From: Geobacillus thermocatenulatus
Lineage (GTDB): Bacteria > Bacillota > Bacilli > Bacillales > Anoxybacillaceae
Length of the DNA stretch: 64,000 nt
Assembly (NCBI RefSeq): GCF_002217655.1
Contig: NZ_NEWK01000002.1
Span: 993,164-1,057,163 of the forward strand
Reading direction: 5' to 3'
In this document: positions 34,983-45,683 of the stretch, one piece after another
Position numbering within the stretch: position 1 is the stretch's first letter
Layout: each line of letters opens with the position of its first letter
Notes under the pieces: generated by a model
Databases searched by the model: none
What the model was told of the DNA's origin: nothing
Seen by the model: only the letters and a program-made list of their open reading frames with translations
Made by a program: the position numbers and the translations under genes

Positions 34983-35918
34983 CTAGGCATACATCGCCCG
35001 ATATCGCTTATATTCTTCCTCTGAACAAAGCACAAAATGGCCGGGGGTAATTTCACGGAACTCAAGTTCCTCTCCATCTCTGTAGCCATGTTGCGCCGGG
35101 TCGTAAACAATTCGCTTGCGCGTCCGCTCCGTTTCCGGATCCGGAAGCGGAATGGCCGACAAGAGCGCCTTCGTGTATGGGTGGATCGGATTGCGGTACA
35201 GCTCTTCCGATTCAGCAAGCTCGACCATTTTCCCGAAATACATGACGCCGATCCGGTCGCTGATGTATTTGACCATCGACAAGTCATGGGCAATAAACAA
35301 GTACGTCAACCCTTTTTCACGCTGCAGGCGCTTCAGCAAGTTGACGACTTGCGCCTGAATCGACACGTCAAGCGCCGAAATCGGCTCATCGGCGATGATG
35401 AATTCCGGCTCGACGGCAAGCGCCCGGGCGATGCCGATCCGCTGGCGTTGACCGCCGGAAAACTCATGCGGGTAGCGGCTCGCATGCTCGCGGTTCAAGC
35501 CAACCGTCTCAAGCAATTCATACACGCGCTGCATCCGCTCCTCTTTCGTTTTCGCCAATCCGTGGATGTCAATGCCCTCAGCGATAATGTCGGCGACCGT
35601 CATCCGCGGATTGAGCGACGCATACGGATCTTGGAAAATCATTTGCATTTTCCGGTTTAACTCTTTCAACTCTTTTTTCGTTTTTTTGCCGTGCACATTG
35701 ACCCCGTTAAACAGCACTTCCCCGTCTGTCGCCTCATAGAGCCGAATGATCGTCCGCCCCGTTGTCGACTTGCCGCAGCCCGACTCGCCGACAAGGCCGA
35801 ACGTTTCCCCTTTATAAATGTCAAACGTGACGCCGTCGACCGCTTTGACGACCTCGCCGCGGCCGGCCGGGAAGTATTGTTTTAAGTTTTTCACTTCAAG
35901 CAGCTTTTGTCTAGCCAC
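34983..35918 (-). CDS. oppF: Oligopeptide ABC transporter ATPase OppF
   Basis: This 311-aa ATPase starts at GTG 35918 after AAAGGAGGG; the longer frame upstream lies within oppD. Walker A is [12 protein letters not shown], the signature [15 protein letters not shown], and Walker [13 protein letters not shown]. The C-terminal oligopeptide-transporter extension ([20 protein letters not shown]) is present. It overlaps oppD by 8 bases and is the last gene of the operon. Confidence 0.94.
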   Translation of the reverse strand: MARQKLLEVKNLKQYFPAGRGEVVKAVDGVTFDIYKGETFGLVGESGCGKSTTGRTIIRLYEATDGEVLFNGVNVHGKKTKKELKELNRKMQMIFQDPYASLNPRMTVADIIAEGIDIHGLAKTKEERMQRVYELLETVGLNREHASRYPHEFSGGQRQRIGIARALAVEPEFIIADEPISALDVSIQAQVVNLLKRLQREKGLTYLFIAHDLSMVKYISDRIGVMYFGKMVELAESEELYRNPIHPYTKALLSAIPLPDPETERTRKRIVYDPAQHGYRDGEELEFREITPGHFVLCSEEEYKRYRAMYA

Positions 35919-36975
35919 GCGGCTTCCCTCCTTTCCGGGCGACAATGTCGGCAAACCGTTTCATCCGTTCGCGCACAACAGCCGGCGGTTCCACTTTCGG
36001 CGCCATCTCATGCAAGAGCCATGTCGCCGCATAGTGCGTATCTGAGACTTGAAACATCGGCGGCTCGAGCTCGTAGTCGATTTTGAGCGCATACGGATTG
36101 CGCGGCGCAAACGCATCGCCTTTTGGCGGATTTAACAAATCTGGCGGCGAACCCGGAATCGAATACAGCTCCGTATCTTTATGATCAAGGCTCGGCATCG
36201 AGGCGAGCAATCCCCACGTGTACGGATGTTTCGGATTGTAAAAAATTTCATCCACCGTGCCGATCTCCACGATTTTCCCGGCATACATCACCGCCACACG
36301 GTCGGCCATGTTGGCGACAACCCCTAAATCATGGGTGATGAAAATAATCGACATGCCGAGCTTTTTCTGAATGTCTTTCATCAACTCCAAAATTTGCGCC
36401 TGAATCGTCACATCCAGCGCGGTCGTCGGTTCATCGGCGATCAAAATTTTCGGATTGCACGCCAAGGCGATGGCGATGACAACACGCTGGCGCATCCCGC
36501 CGGAAAATTGGTGCGGGTATTGCTTCATGCGCAGCTCGGCGTTTTTAATGCCGACGAGCTGCAACAGTTCAATCGCCCGTTTGCGCGCTTCGTCTTTCGA
36601 CAGCTTTTGATGCTTTAAAATCGCTTCCATAATTTGTTTCCCAATCGTCATCGTCGGATTGAGCGACGTCATCGGGTCTTGGAAAATCATCGAAATTTTC
36701 GCACCACGGATCGATTGCATGTCTTTCTCCGACAGCTTGGTCAAATCTTTTCCTTCAAATAAAATTTCCCCTTGCTTGATTCGGCTTGGCGGCGTCGGCA
36801 ACAGGCGCATCAACGCTTTTGAAGTCACGGATTTCCCAGACCCTGACTCGCCGACGATCGCCAGCGTTTCTCCCTTATACAAGTCGAACGTGACGCCGCG
36901 CACGGCTTGCACTTCACCGGCATGGATGTCAAAAGAAATGTGCAAATCGTTCACCTGCAAAATTTTTTCCACCAT
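35911..36975 (-). CDS. oppD: Oligopeptide ABC transporter ATPase OppD
   Basis: This 354-aa ATPase has Walker [17 protein letters not shown], the signature [19 protein letters not shown] and Walker [13 protein letters not shown]. The C-terminal extension has [18 protein letters not shown]. It couples ATP hydrolysis to peptide import with OppF. The start ATG at 36975 follows AAGGGG; a GTG two codons upstream is in frame. The order oppA-B-C-D-F is as in B. subtilis. Confidence 0.94.
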   Translation of the reverse strand: MVEKILQVNDLHISFDIHAGEVQAVRGVTFDLYKGETLAIVGESGSGKSVTSKALMRLLPTPPSRIKQGEILFEGKDLTKLSEKDMQSIRGAKISMIFQDPMTSLNPTMTIGKQIMEAILKHQKLSKDEARKRAIELLQLVGIKNAELRMKQYPHQFSGGMRQRVVIAIALACNPKILIADEPTTALDVTIQAQILELMKDIQKKLGMSIIFITHDLGVVANMADRVAVMYAGKIVEIGTVDEIFYNPKHPYTWGLLASMPSLDHKDTELYSIPGSPPDLLNPPKGDAFAPRNPYALKIDYELEPPMFQVSDTHYAATWLLHEMAPKVEPPAVVRERMKRFADIVARKGGKPRG

Positions 36976-36993
36976 TCTCACCCCTTCCGTCGA

Positions 36994-38016
36994 TTATTTG
37001 CGCATTTTCGGGTCAAGCGCATCGCGGATTCCGTCTGCCACCAAGTTGAAGCTTAAAATAAGCAAGCTGATCACGACCGCTGGAATAATCATCAAATGCG
37101 GATACGTCTGGATCGATTTGTATCCGTCATTGACAAGCGAGCCGAGCGACGCTTCCGGCGGACGGATGCCAAGGCCGATAAAGCTCAAAAACGCCTCGGT
37201 GAAGATGGCCGATGGAATTGTGAACATCGTCGTAATGATGATCGGGCCGATGACGTTCGGAATCAAATGTTTGAAAATGAGCCGTGATGTCGGCGCTCCG
37301 AGCGTCCTCGCCGCTAACACGTATTCCATATTTTTTAACTTCAACACTTGTCCGCGCACGATCCGCGCCATCGTCGTCCAACCGGTAATGACCATCGCTA
37401 ACGTGATGGAAATGATTCCAGGCTCAAAAATCAAAATGAACAAAATGACCATAATTAAATACGGGATGCCGTTTAAAATTTCAATGATCCGCTGCATCAC
37501 ATTGTCGACGCGGCCGCCATAGTAGCCGGAAATGCCGCCGTACGCAATTCCGATCAACAAGTCGATCAACGCCGCCAGCAAACCAATGTAAAGCGAAATG
37601 CGCGTGCCATACCACGTTCTCACCCACAAGTCGCGGCCTAAGTCATCCGTGCCGAACCAATAATACTCTTTTACGCCGCGCTGTTTATACACATCAACGC
37701 CGTTCGCATCCCGGCCGTCAAACGGAAGCCAATGGATATGTTCAAGCACCGGGATTTTCGGCGGAAGTTTCGCATGCCGCAAGTTTTGATCTTTATACGT
37801 CCGGTCGCTCGCCATCGGGGCGATGATCGCCATGAGCGTCAAAATGATAATCATCACGAGCCCGACGATCGCTGCCTTGTTTTCCCGAAGGCGAAGCCAA
37901 GCATCCTGCCAAAACGTCAAGCTCGGACGATTGATTTTTTCCTGCTCACCGACGTTCGGCGGGGCGGGCTGAAACCATTCCGGTGACAGTTGTTCGTATT
38001 GTTGTTTCGCCATCAT
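36994..38016 (-). CDS. oppC: Oligopeptide ABC transporter permease OppC
   Basis: This 340-aa inner-membrane permease has an N-terminal OppC extension, then a long extracellular insert, five further membrane segments and the ATPase-coupling EAA loop (LAARTLGAPTSRLIFKHLIPN). Its ATG follows GGGAGG and overlaps the oppB stop (ATGA). It pairs with OppB to form the peptide channel. Confidence 0.94.
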   Translation of the reverse strand: MMAKQQYEQLSPEWFQPAPPNVGEQEKINRPSLTFWQDAWLRLRENKAAIVGLVMIIILTLMAIIAPMASDRTYKDQNLRHAKLPPKIPVLEHIHWLPFDGRDANGVDVYKQRGVKEYYWFGTDDLGRDLWVRTWYGTRISLYIGLLAALIDLLIGIAYGGISGYYGGRVDNVMQRIIEILNGIPYLIMVILFILIFEPGIISITLAMVITGWTTMARIVRGQVLKLKNMEYVLAARTLGAPTSRLIFKHLIPNVIGPIIITTMFTIPSAIFTEAFLSFIGLGIRPPEASLGSLVNDGYKSIQTYPHLMIIPAVVISLLILSFNLVADGIRDALDPKMRK

Positions 38017-38942
38017 TTTTTCCCTCCCGCTAACCGGATGCGTGGGTCGACAACCCCGTACAACACATCAACGATGAATACTGCCAAAATCAACAAGGCG
38101 GAATAAAACAACGTCGTTCCCATAATAACCGGGTAATCGTTCAGTTCAATCGAACGGACAAACTGCTCTCCAAGACCAGGGACGGCAAACAGTTTCTCAA
38201 TGACAAGCGTTCCCGTCATTAAATTGACGGTCATCGGTCCTAAAATGGTAATGACGGGGATAAGCGAGTTGCGGATGGCGTGCTTGATGATAACCCCCGC
38301 CTGGCTGATCCCTTTCGCCCGAGCCGTCAAAATGTAGTCAGAGCTTAACACTTCCAGCATTTCCGTGCGCATAAAGCGGGCGATGCTGGCGATGACCCCG
38401 ACAGACAGCGCCAATGTCGGGAGAATCGTATATTTGAAGCCTTCCCAAAAAGCGACCGGAAGCCATTGCAGTTTCACAGCGATAAAATATTGCAAAAACC
38501 CCCCTAACACAAACGACGGGATCGAGGCGCCCAACACCGCAATGACCGTAGCGGTGTAATCTTCCCAATGATTATGTCGAATCGCCGCGACAATTCCGAG
38601 AATCAACCCGACGATCGTCCCAAACACAATCGCCTGAAACCCGAGCTGGGCCGACGGGCCGATTCGATCGCTGATGAGTTCTGCCACGGGGCGGTTGTCA
38701 TATTGGAACGATACCCCCAAGTCTCCTTTCAGCAAATTCCCTAAATATTGAATGTATTGAACCGGCACGGGCTTATCCAATCCGTACTCTTTTAAAATAA
38801 GCGCCTTCTGTTCCGGCGTTAATTTCTCTTGGTTCTGAAGCGGCGAACCAGGCAACAGCTTCATTAAAAAGAACGTCAACGTCGCAATGATAAACAACGT
38901 GATGATCATATAAACGAACCGCTGAAGCGTATACCGCGCCAT
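38013..38942 (-). CDS. oppB: Oligopeptide ABC transporter permease OppB
   Basis: This 309-aa permease starts at ATG 38942 after AGGAGG; upstream in-frame residues to 39056 have no support. It has six predicted membrane segments, the OppB insert DKPVPVQYIQYLGNLLKGDL, and the EAA loop TARAKGISQAGVIIKHAIRN. It lies 122 bases downstream of oppA, a gap that may hold partial termination between the binding protein and the permeases. Confidence 0.94.
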   Translation of the reverse strand: MARYTLQRFVYMIITLFIIATLTFFLMKLLPGSPLQNQEKLTPEQKALILKEYGLDKPVPVQYIQYLGNLLKGDLGVSFQYDNRPVAELISDRIGPSAQLGFQAIVFGTIVGLILGIVAAIRHNHWEDYTATVIAVLGASIPSFVLGGFLQYFIAVKLQWLPVAFWEGFKYTILPTLALSVGVIASIARFMRTEMLEVLSSDYILTARAKGISQAGVIIKHAIRNSLIPVITILGPMTVNLMTGTLVIEKLFAVPGLGEQFVRSIELNDYPVIMGTTLFYSALLILAVFIVDVLYGVVDPRIRLAGGKK

Positions 38943-39064
38943 GACCGCACCTCCTCTGCTTTTCTTATAATCTTCGTTGTTTTTCGACATTTTTCGCCTT
39001 GGCAGGCAAAAGGAGAGTATATGCCCGATGCATATACTCTCCTCCGCATCTCTCAAGAGAACGG

Positions 39065-40717
39065 TTACTCAATATACGCCCATTTCAAGCTGTAGTCGGC
39101 GCCAAACGTGTGCGTGACGAAATCTTTGACGTATTCGCGTTGCAAATACGCAGCGCCGCGTTGGTACAGCGGAGCGATCGGCATTCCTTCAAAGACGATT
39201 TTTTCTGCTTTCAGCATCGCATCCCAACGAGCTTGTTGATCGTTGGCCAGCGTCGTTTGCGCGTCTTTGATCAGCTTGTCGTACTCAGCATTCGACCAGC
39301 CTGTTTCGTTGTGCGGGCTTGTCGACGTCCAAAGCTGCAGGAACGTCATTGGGTCTTGATAGTCCGGGCCCCAGGCGGAGAACGACAAATCATATTGCAT
39401 GTTGCTTTCGAGCTTCAGTTTTTGCGCAAACGGTTGCTGCTTAATGTTGATCGTCAAGCCCGGCAAGTTTTGCTCGAGCTGCGCTTTCACATACTCGCCG
39501 ATTTTTTTCGCGTTGTCGGTGTCATAGTTCAGCAGTTCAAGCGTAAATTTGTCTTTGCCCAGCTCTTTTTTCGCTTGCTCCCACAGTTTTTTCGCTTCAT
39601 CCGGATTGTAATTGACCAAATCGCCATTCACATCGCGGAAGTCTTTGCCATCCGGACCGGTGACGAAGTCTTTCGGAACGGTGAACTTCGCCGGAATCGA
39701 ACCGTTGTTCAAGAGCGTATCGACCATCGCTTGCGTGTCGATTGCCATCGCAATCGCTTTGCGGGCGTTGACGTTGTTCAATGGTTCTTTTTTCGTGTTC
39801 ATGCGCAGCCAGTAAAGCGACGGGTCCAATTTCGTATGGAAGTTTTTGTCGTTTTTATACTTGTCGACGAACTCCGCCGTCAAGCCGACGCGGTCCACTT
39901 GTTTTGTTTCATACAAGTTGACGGCCGTCGCCGTGTCTTTGACGACTTTCACATTGACTTTTTCCAGCTTGACGTTGTCTTTGTCCCAGTAGTTCGGGTT
40001 TTTCGTATATACCCAGCCTTGTTCGTGCTTCCACTTGCTCAGCACGAACGGGCCGTTGTACAGCGTCGTGTTTGCTTCAAGCCCGTATTTTTCGCCTTGC
40101 GCTTTCACAAATTTTTCGTTTTGCGGCATAAACGTGCCGAACGCCGTCAAGCCGACGAAATACGGAACCGGGTTTTTCAGCTCGACTTTCAAGGTGTAGT
40201 CATCAAGGGCTTTGACGCCGACTTGGTCAAGTTTCACCTTGCCTGTGTTGGCTTCTTCGGCGTTTTTAATGTCGTACATGATGTACGCATACTCGGATTT
40301 CGTTTTCGGATCCAACACGCGCTTCCAAGCGAATTCAAAATCGTGCGCCGTCACCGGATCGCCGTTTGACCACTTCGCGTCTTGGCGAAGCTTGAACGTA
40401 TACGTTTTGCCGTCTTGGCTCACTTCATAGCTTTCCGCGATCCCTGGCACCGGCTTGTTGTCTTTGCCTAAACGGTACAGACCTTCCATGACGTTGTTCA
40501 ACACGATGAACGATACTTGGTCGGTGGCGAGCGCTGAATCAAGCGACGGGATTTCTTGGCTTTCAAGCAAGTTCAGCACCTGCTCCTTTTTCTCCGCCGG
40601 CTTTTCGCCGCTCTTGCCGCCTTGGGCGTTATTGTTGTCCTTGCCCCCGCCGCACGCTGCGAGGAACGTTGACAGCGCGAGAAGCAGGACGAGGAAGAAA
40701 GAAAATCGCTTCTTCAC
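39065..40717 (-). CDS. oppA: Oligopeptide-binding lipoprotein OppA
   Basis: This 550-aa solute-binding protein (SBP_bac_5) has a signal sequence with the lipobox LAAC near residue 21, so it is tethered outside the membrane. It contains the family motifs TYTFKLRQDAKWSNGDPVTAHDF and RKAIAMAIDTQAMVD. It delivers peptides to OppBCDF. In Bacillus the system also imports Phr and signalling peptides for sporulation and competence. It heads the operon, and its promoter region carries an inverted repeat and a cre-like site. Confidence 0.95.
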   Translation of the reverse strand: MKKRFSFFLVLLLALSTFLAACGGGKDNNNAQGGKSGEKPAEKKEQVLNLLESQEIPSLDSALATDQVSFIVLNNVMEGLYRLGKDNKPVPGIAESYEVSQDGKTYTFKLRQDAKWSNGDPVTAHDFEFAWKRVLDPKTKSEYAYIMYDIKNAEEANTGKVKLDQVGVKALDDYTLKVELKNPVPYFVGLTAFGTFMPQNEKFVKAQGEKYGLEANTTLYNGPFVLSKWKHEQGWVYTKNPNYWDKDNVKLEKVNVKVVKDTATAVNLYETKQVDRVGLTAEFVDKYKNDKNFHTKLDPSLYWLRMNTKKEPLNNVNARKAIAMAIDTQAMVDTLLNNGSIPAKFTVPKDFVTGPDGKDFRDVNGDLVNYNPDEAKKLWEQAKKELGKDKFTLELLNYDTDNAKKIGEYVKAQLEQNLPGLTINIKQQPFAQKLKLESNMQYDLSFSAWGPDYQDPMTFLQLWTSTSPHNETGWSNAEYDKLIKDAQTTLANDQQARWDAMLKAEKIVFEGMPIAPLYQRGAAYLQREYVKDFVTHTFGADYSLKWAYIE

Positions 40718-40751
40718 GAAAAACCCCCCTTAAAAATTTATGTAGCGTATT

Positions 40752-40829
40752 GCAAATCTTCTGAACCATTTGATTTCAGAAGATTGCACTTACATCGCTT
40801 ATTATATCCTGTGTTAGTATATTTGAAAA
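40752..40829 (-). promoter_or_regulatory. oppA promoter with downstream inverted repeat
   Basis: On the minus strand TTTTCA and TATAAT are 17 bases apart (40824-40829, 40801-40806). Directly downstream AATCTTCTGAA and TTCAGAAGATT form an 11-bp repeat around 9 bases (40755-40785). It could be an operator or an mRNA stem in the oppA leader. The regulator is not identifiable. Confidence 0.55.
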
Positions 40830-40964
40830 GGATTTTTTTATTTCCTTAAATAAAAAAATTTCAAACTACTTAAAAACAAGATGGGGATCGGATTCATTTA
40901 CACCTGCATTGTAACGACTTTTATCACAATTGTAAACAAAAAATTTCTGCCTACAGAAAAAAAG

Positions 40965-40978
40965 AAAGCGCTTACAAT
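40965..40978. promoter_or_regulatory. cre-like CcpA site between oppA and DUF3899 gene
   Basis: AGAAAGCGCTTACA fits the core of the catabolite-responsive consensus TGWAARCGYTWNCW at all but one or two positions. It lies ~130 bases upstream of the oppA -35. The remainder of this 430-base gap is AT-rich. A TTGACA at 41076 may belong to the rightward gene. Confidence 0.45.
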
Positions 40979-41145
40979 ATAATTTTTTTTTGCCCTCCCT
41001 CTCAGCTTCGAATCAAATTTCTCCTGAACTTCCAAGTTTCTTCTATATTTTTTAATATAATTTTGTTAATAATTTTGACAATCTTCCCGCCCGCATGATT
41101 TATGATAAAATAAGCAGTGAGAAGGGAAAGGCGGGAACAGACGAC

Positions 41146-41520
41146 ATGAAACAAACGGCTGTGCGGACTGGATGGCTCGTCGCCGCGATGCTGGCGGTGA
41201 GTGCACTCATCGTAATAGGGCAAGGAGCATGGACCACGGTGGCCTTTATTAACGTTTCGTTTTTGCTATCCCTTTTGCCTCTGTCGCTTGGCGGGCTTTT
41301 GTTTGTTTATGAACGCGGGTTTTTCAGCGGATTCGCATACGGGTTTCGCCGATTGCGCAGGAGCAGCACGAAGGTGGAGCGGTATCTTGAGGAAGCGGCA
41401 GCAGAACATGAATCGGATGAGCCGCTCGGTCCGAGGCGCTTTGCCGTCACGTATCCGCTTCTCTTTTCTGGTCTGCTTCTGTTTCTGACGATGATTGCCG
41501 CCGGATATGCCGTGCAATAA
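41146..41520 (+). CDS. DUF3899 membrane protein
   Basis: This 124-aa protein starts at ATG 41146; upstream in-frame codons to 41095 have no ribosome site. It has two N-terminal membrane segments (GWLVAAMLAVSALIVIG and FINVSFLLSLLPLSLGGLLF), a basic cytosolic loop (GFRRLRRSSTKVERYLEE) and a final membrane segment. It fits the DUF3899 family, whose function is unknown. The trpS promoter begins directly after its stop. Confidence 0.72.
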   Translation: MKQTAVRTGWLVAAMLAVSALIVIGQGAWTTVAFINVSFLLSLLPLSLGGLLFVYERGFFSGFAYGFRRLRRSSTKVERYLEEAAAEHESDEPLGPRRFAVTYPLLFSGLLLFLTMIAAGYAVQ

Positions 41521-41522
41521 GG

Positions 41523-41551
41523 TTGCAACAGCTGAATGTTTTCCGTATAAT
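41523..41551 (+). promoter_or_regulatory. trpS promoter
   Basis: TTGCAA and TATAAT are separated by exactly 17 bases, immediately upstream of the T-box leader. Confidence 0.8.
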
Positions 41552-41557
41552 ATAAGG

Positions 41558-41830
41558 CAAATCTCGAATAAACCGAGCGATGAGAAAGAAAAGTACATAT
41601 GGCGATGCCTTCAGAGAGCTTGTGGACGGTGTGAACAAGCGGCTAGCCATATGGAATGGGCTTTCGAGCTTCCCGCCGAACCGGCGACGCAGTAGGCGGG
41701 GACGTTCCCCGCGTTACAGGGGGCCATGCGCTATGCATGGACTGAGCGATTGCGCTTGTCGGCGCAATAAGTAGGGTGGCACCGCGGTCCTACCGTCCCT
41801 ATCAGAGGGCGGGCAGGGCCTTTTTTATTT
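41558..41830 (+). ncRNA. T-box leader of trpS (tRNA-Trp sensing)
   Basis: The T-box AGGGTGGCACCGCGG lies at 41773-41787. An apical-loop pattern CGGTGTGAAC and an AGTA motif occur in the stem I region, and TGG tryptophan codons are available near 41655 for the specifier. The C after TGG in the T-box fits a G discriminator base, as in tRNA-Trp. The terminator stem at ~41786-41823 ends in TTTTTTATTTT. Uncharged tRNA-Trp would stabilise the antiterminator and raise trpS expression. The exact specifier position is uncertain. Confidence 0.9.
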
Positions 41831-41847
41831 TCTGCTTGAGGGAGTGA

Positions 41848-42840
<993 letters not shown>

Positions 42841-42865
42841 ATAGCTGCATCGAGCGAAGCCATAC

Positions 42866-42903
42866 AAAAACGGGCAGGCGCCTATCGCCTTGGCCCGTTT
42901 TTT
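42866..42903. terminator. Terminator between trpS and yjbA
   Basis: AAAAACGGGC and GCCCGTTTTT pair around an 18-base loop that itself contains a GGCGCC... stem. It serves the rightward trpS and overlaps the yjbA stop. Confidence 0.85.
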
Positions 42904-43642
42904 AATTGACTTTTGGTTCTTGCTCCATTTCCCACAGTTTTTCGAAAAATGGCTGCCCTTTGATCAAGTTTTCGCACAGCTGCTCATGCCGTTCGGACCA
43001 CCCGTATTTCGTCTCGTTATACAATTGTTCCCACGCTTCATCAAAAGACATGTTTTGAATAGCGGCGTATTTTTCCGGCGCCCATTCCGTATACCAATAG
43101 CGCATCTGGGCCGTATTTTTTGTCGAATAAAGCTGGTCCAGCGCCATAAACAACAGCTGTTTCAACTGCCGCTCTTTGCGCGTGAGTCCGCACATCAGTT
43201 CCGGAGCCGGCGATAAAATGTGGTATTCTTTTTCATACCTTGGCAGCGGATAGTCCCGTTCCTCCGCTTCGGCCGCCATTTCGTAGACGAGTTGTTCCTG
43301 ACGCGGAATGAGACGGCTTTTGCGAATCGGGATTTGATAACCGATTGTATCGACAGCCAAAACGCCGGCGCCGTCCGTGACAACGAAACAATAGTCCAGC
43401 TGAATTCGTTCATGGTTTTTGCGGACATACGCCTTCTGATGCACATCGTCCAAAAGCGGCTTCGGAAGCTCGGACAAGCTGTTTTCAATGTAATGAAACA
43501 GCGCCGGGGATACTTTTAACAGCGGCACTTGGTCGAGCAGCTCGATTTGATCGTCCTTGCGCCATTCATGGAAATGGCAGACGTTGTATCCGTTCTCTTG
43601 TCCTTCAAACCAATTGACCCAAATGTCGTGCAGATAAAGCAT
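42902..43642 (-). CDS. UPF0736 protein YjbA
   Basis: This 246-aa protein of the uncharacterised UPF0736 family begins [22 protein letters not shown] and contains [21 protein letters not shown]. The B. subtilis counterpart YjbA is in the same place beside trpS. It has no recognisable catalytic motif or membrane segment. The gene is probably monocistronic. Confidence 0.87.
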   Translation of the reverse strand: MLYLHDIWVNWFEGQENGYNVCHFHEWRKDDQIELLDQVPLLKVSPALFHYIENSLSELPKPLLDDVHQKAYVRKNHERIQLDYCFVVTDGAGVLAVDTIGYQIPIRKSRLIPRQEQLVYEMAAEAEERDYPLPRYEKEYHILSPAPELMCGLTRKERQLKQLLFMALDQLYSTKNTAQMRYWYTEWAPEKYAAIQNMSFDEAWEQLYNETKYGWSERHEQLCENLIKGQPFFEKLWEMEQEPKVN

Positions 43643-43727
43643 GCGAGACCCCTCACTTCCAGACGTGTTTGTCCATCAGTATAGGCAGAGGGGCAGAATT
43701 TTATTCCATTTCGTCCTCTTTTCCCCT

Positions 43728-43934
43728 CTAGGGGCTGCGGCTTGGAAACGTCAAGCTCCCCCACATCAAAAGAAGGCCAATAGGGAATAAATAACATTCC
43801 ACCCTTGTCGAAATATAAGATAAGTATTCGCTAAAACCACGCTCTGGAGTGATGATGTTCAAATAGGCGATTACCATCATGCCGCCGACGACCGAAAAAC
43901 CGAAACCGACCAAATAAAAAAACAGGCGGACCAC
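43728..43934 (-). CDS. Small membrane protein
   Basis: This 68-aa protein starts at GTG 43934, with AAGGAAGG 9 bases upstream; the frame extends to 44009 without a ribosome site. Two hydrophobic segments (LFFYLVGFGFSVVGGMMVIA and YLFPIGLLLMWGSLTF) enclose a short loop. No family was recognised. It lies between yjaZ and yjbA on the same strand. Confidence 0.6.
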   Translation of the reverse strand: MVRLFFYLVGFGFSVVGGMMVIAYLNIITPERGFSEYLSYISTRVECYLFPIGLLLMWGSLTFPSRSP

Positions 43935-44070
43935 CGGGCTTTCCCTTCCTTCTTGTCCACGTCCTTGTTCTACATATATGTCGGCGTCATGGACAACATG
44001 CCTGTTCACGCCCGATGTCCCTAAGATTCTTGTGATAACCGGACAGCGGCGTCCGCCATGCGGTTTCGAG

Positions 44071-44871
44071 CTAAGACGCTCCCTGTTCGCCTGAAAAGCC
44101 CGCCAACTCCGCGATGTCTTTCGCTTCCATCGTCATCAATTGGGCGAGCGAATATCCTCTTTCCAGGCAGCGACGGACGATGGCATACCCAACGGCATAG
44201 CCCCCCATTTTCGGATGCCATCCAAGTCCGTACAAAATGCGGGAAGTATGTGGATGCGAAACGGGCAAATGTTTGTTCGGGACTATATAGCGCCGCCAAA
44301 ACCGTTCCATCTCCCGATCGGTGTAATACTTCGTCCAGACCGCGCACTGCTTGACGCCGACTGTCTCGGCGACGGCATGCTCCGCCAACCCTTCCATCAC
44401 GACGGCATCCAGCAACGTCGCATCTTCACCTTCGTTCGGCAACTGTTTGAGACGGCATACATGGTTGTACTCATGCGCCACCAACGCGGCGATCTCCTTG
44501 TTGCTATGATCTGGAAGCAAGAAGAAAAACAGCTTATCGGCAAACGCCACCCCGCCTTTTCCTTGAAACTCGCGCGCAAGCTTCCGGTTTTCGTCATCGG
44601 CCGGCAGCAAAAATACCGGAACATCCGGTCCCTTCCATATCCCCCGTTGCCGCTCATACAAACGGCCAAGACGTTCCCAAAGACGGCGCTCTTTCATCTT
44701 TGGCAAAAGCCGCTCGGCCTGCCGAGTGCTTCGGTACATGCCATACATCCGTAAATAGCTGTAAATCTCACGCGCCGACGCTCCTTTAAAAAACGAACTC
44801 AACCTCCCGCACAACCGGAGCGGGTCCCCCTCATCCTCTTCCAGCCATCGATCGGTCGGAAGCAGCCCCAT
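44071..44871 (-). CDS. DUF2268 putative zinc protease (YjaZ-like)
   Basis: This 266-aa protein starts at ATG 44871 after GAGGAGGG. The metalloprotease signature HEYNH (HExxH) lies in IAALVAHEYNHVCRLKQL near residue 150, and VVMEGLAEHAVAE about 30 residues later could supply the third ligand. This is the layout of DUF2268 and of B. subtilis YjaZ (261 aa). Substrates are unknown. Downstream synteny with B. subtilis breaks right after this gene. Confidence 0.87.
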   Translation of the reverse strand: MGLLPTDRWLEEDEGDPLRLCGRLSSFFKGASAREIYSYLRMYGMYRSTRQAERLLPKMKERRLWERLGRLYERQRGIWKGPDVPVFLLPADDENRKLAREFQGKGGVAFADKLFFFLLPDHSNKEIAALVAHEYNHVCRLKQLPNEGEDATLLDAVVMEGLAEHAVAETVGVKQCAVWTKYYTDREMERFWRRYIVPNKHLPVSHPHTSRILYGLGWHPKMGGYAVGYAIVRRCLERGYSLAQLMTMEAKDIAELAGFSGEQGAS

Positions 44872-45301
44872 CGCTTTTCCCTCCTCGTATAGTATGTTTA
44901 GAAAGATTTTTAAATCGAATTTCCAGTTGGATATGCTCCTTGACAATCGTATATGTTTGAGTGATTTGCCCACGGGGGGAGGGGCGCGCCCCTCCCCCCC
45001 GTGGATCGCACCACATCGGGGTTGGACTTTTCGCGATGTTCCTGGATAATGATCTTGAGGATCATCGGGGCCACTCTTCTTCCCCCTGTAGCTTTGACTA
45101 GTTTTGTGTACAATTCATCTGAAGTCCTCCTTGGCATGATGGTAGGTGTTGTTTGACACCCCTGCATCATACCAAGAGGGCTTTTTTTGATCAAGTCCCC
45201 GGAAAAGCTCCTAACGGGAATGCTCCTTTTTGACGAACTATCTTAGTTAAGCATACTGCCTCGATAGTTGACCAAGTGATGAGAACACCGTTCTCATCAA
45301 A
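44872..45301. other. Intergenic scar with GC palindrome and possible IS110-type remnant
   Basis: No complete gene is present. At 44970-45004 a near-perfect palindrome has arms of 17 and 18 bases (CCACGGGGGG...CCCCCCCGTGG). Upstream on the minus strand, AAGGAGG precedes a short frame MNCTQN ending in TAG near 45120, which resembles the start of IS110-family transposases, then ~100 bases of unassigned sequence. At 45277-45299 TGATGAGAAC and GTTCTCATCA pair around 3 bases, next to the tnpC end. An open frame across the palindrome (44910-45194) was not accepted as a gene. Confidence 0.45.
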
Positions 45302-45682
45302 CTAAAACTTTTTATAAACCTCTGCGTAAGCTACTTTTAACTGTTCCCGTAATTGCTTGTTTTCGTCTTCTAACTTTTTGATTTTTCGTTTCAACGATTC
45401 AATAAGAGCGTCTTTGTTGCTCTCATTCATTTCTCGCTTTATTTGTTTCGCAGTAGGAGCTTGTGCTTGTTGTTGGCGTAAGGTTTCAATACGCTCACGC
45501 AGTTCAGGATGGTTGTAAAGTGTCGCTTTCGCTACCCCTGCTTCCTTTGCTACGCTATTAAAATTAATGCTCTCATTGGCTCGTATCAGCCTTTTAATGG
45601 CTTCCTCGACCTTTTGATAGATGAGAGCCTTTCTGGAGGCATGAATGGCTTTCAAATGCTCTCTACGGTCATAATTAGCCAT
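45302..45682 (-). CDS. TnpC-like protein of Tn554-type transposon (DUF6262)
   Basis: This 126-aa helical protein starts at ATG 45682 after AAAGGTG. The helix-turn-helix-like stretch ANESINFNSVAKEAGVAKAT and YNHPELRERIETLRQQQ resemble the tnpC product of Tn554, a DNA-binding accessory of the two recombinases TnpA and TnpB. The C-terminal ~50 residues are a coiled coil. The gene follows tnpB with its start 1 base past the stop, as expected for that transposon family. No tnpA is seen in the window. Confidence 0.8.
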   Translation of the reverse strand: MANYDRREHLKAIHASRKALIYQKVEEAIKRLIRANESINFNSVAKEAGVAKATLYNHPELRERIETLRQQQAQAPTAKQIKREMNESNKDALIESLKRKIKKLEDENKQLREQLKVAYAEVYKKF

Positions 45683-45683
45683 T

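Noticed and set aside
38999-40369. 456-codon open frame on the plus strand
   Set aside because: It is antisense to oppA, rich in Arg, Val and Phe as expected from reading the complement; OppA is certain.
44910-45194. 94-codon minus-strand frame across the GC palindrome
   Set aside because: The frame reads through the palindrome, and the only good ribosome site serves a different frame that stops after six codons.
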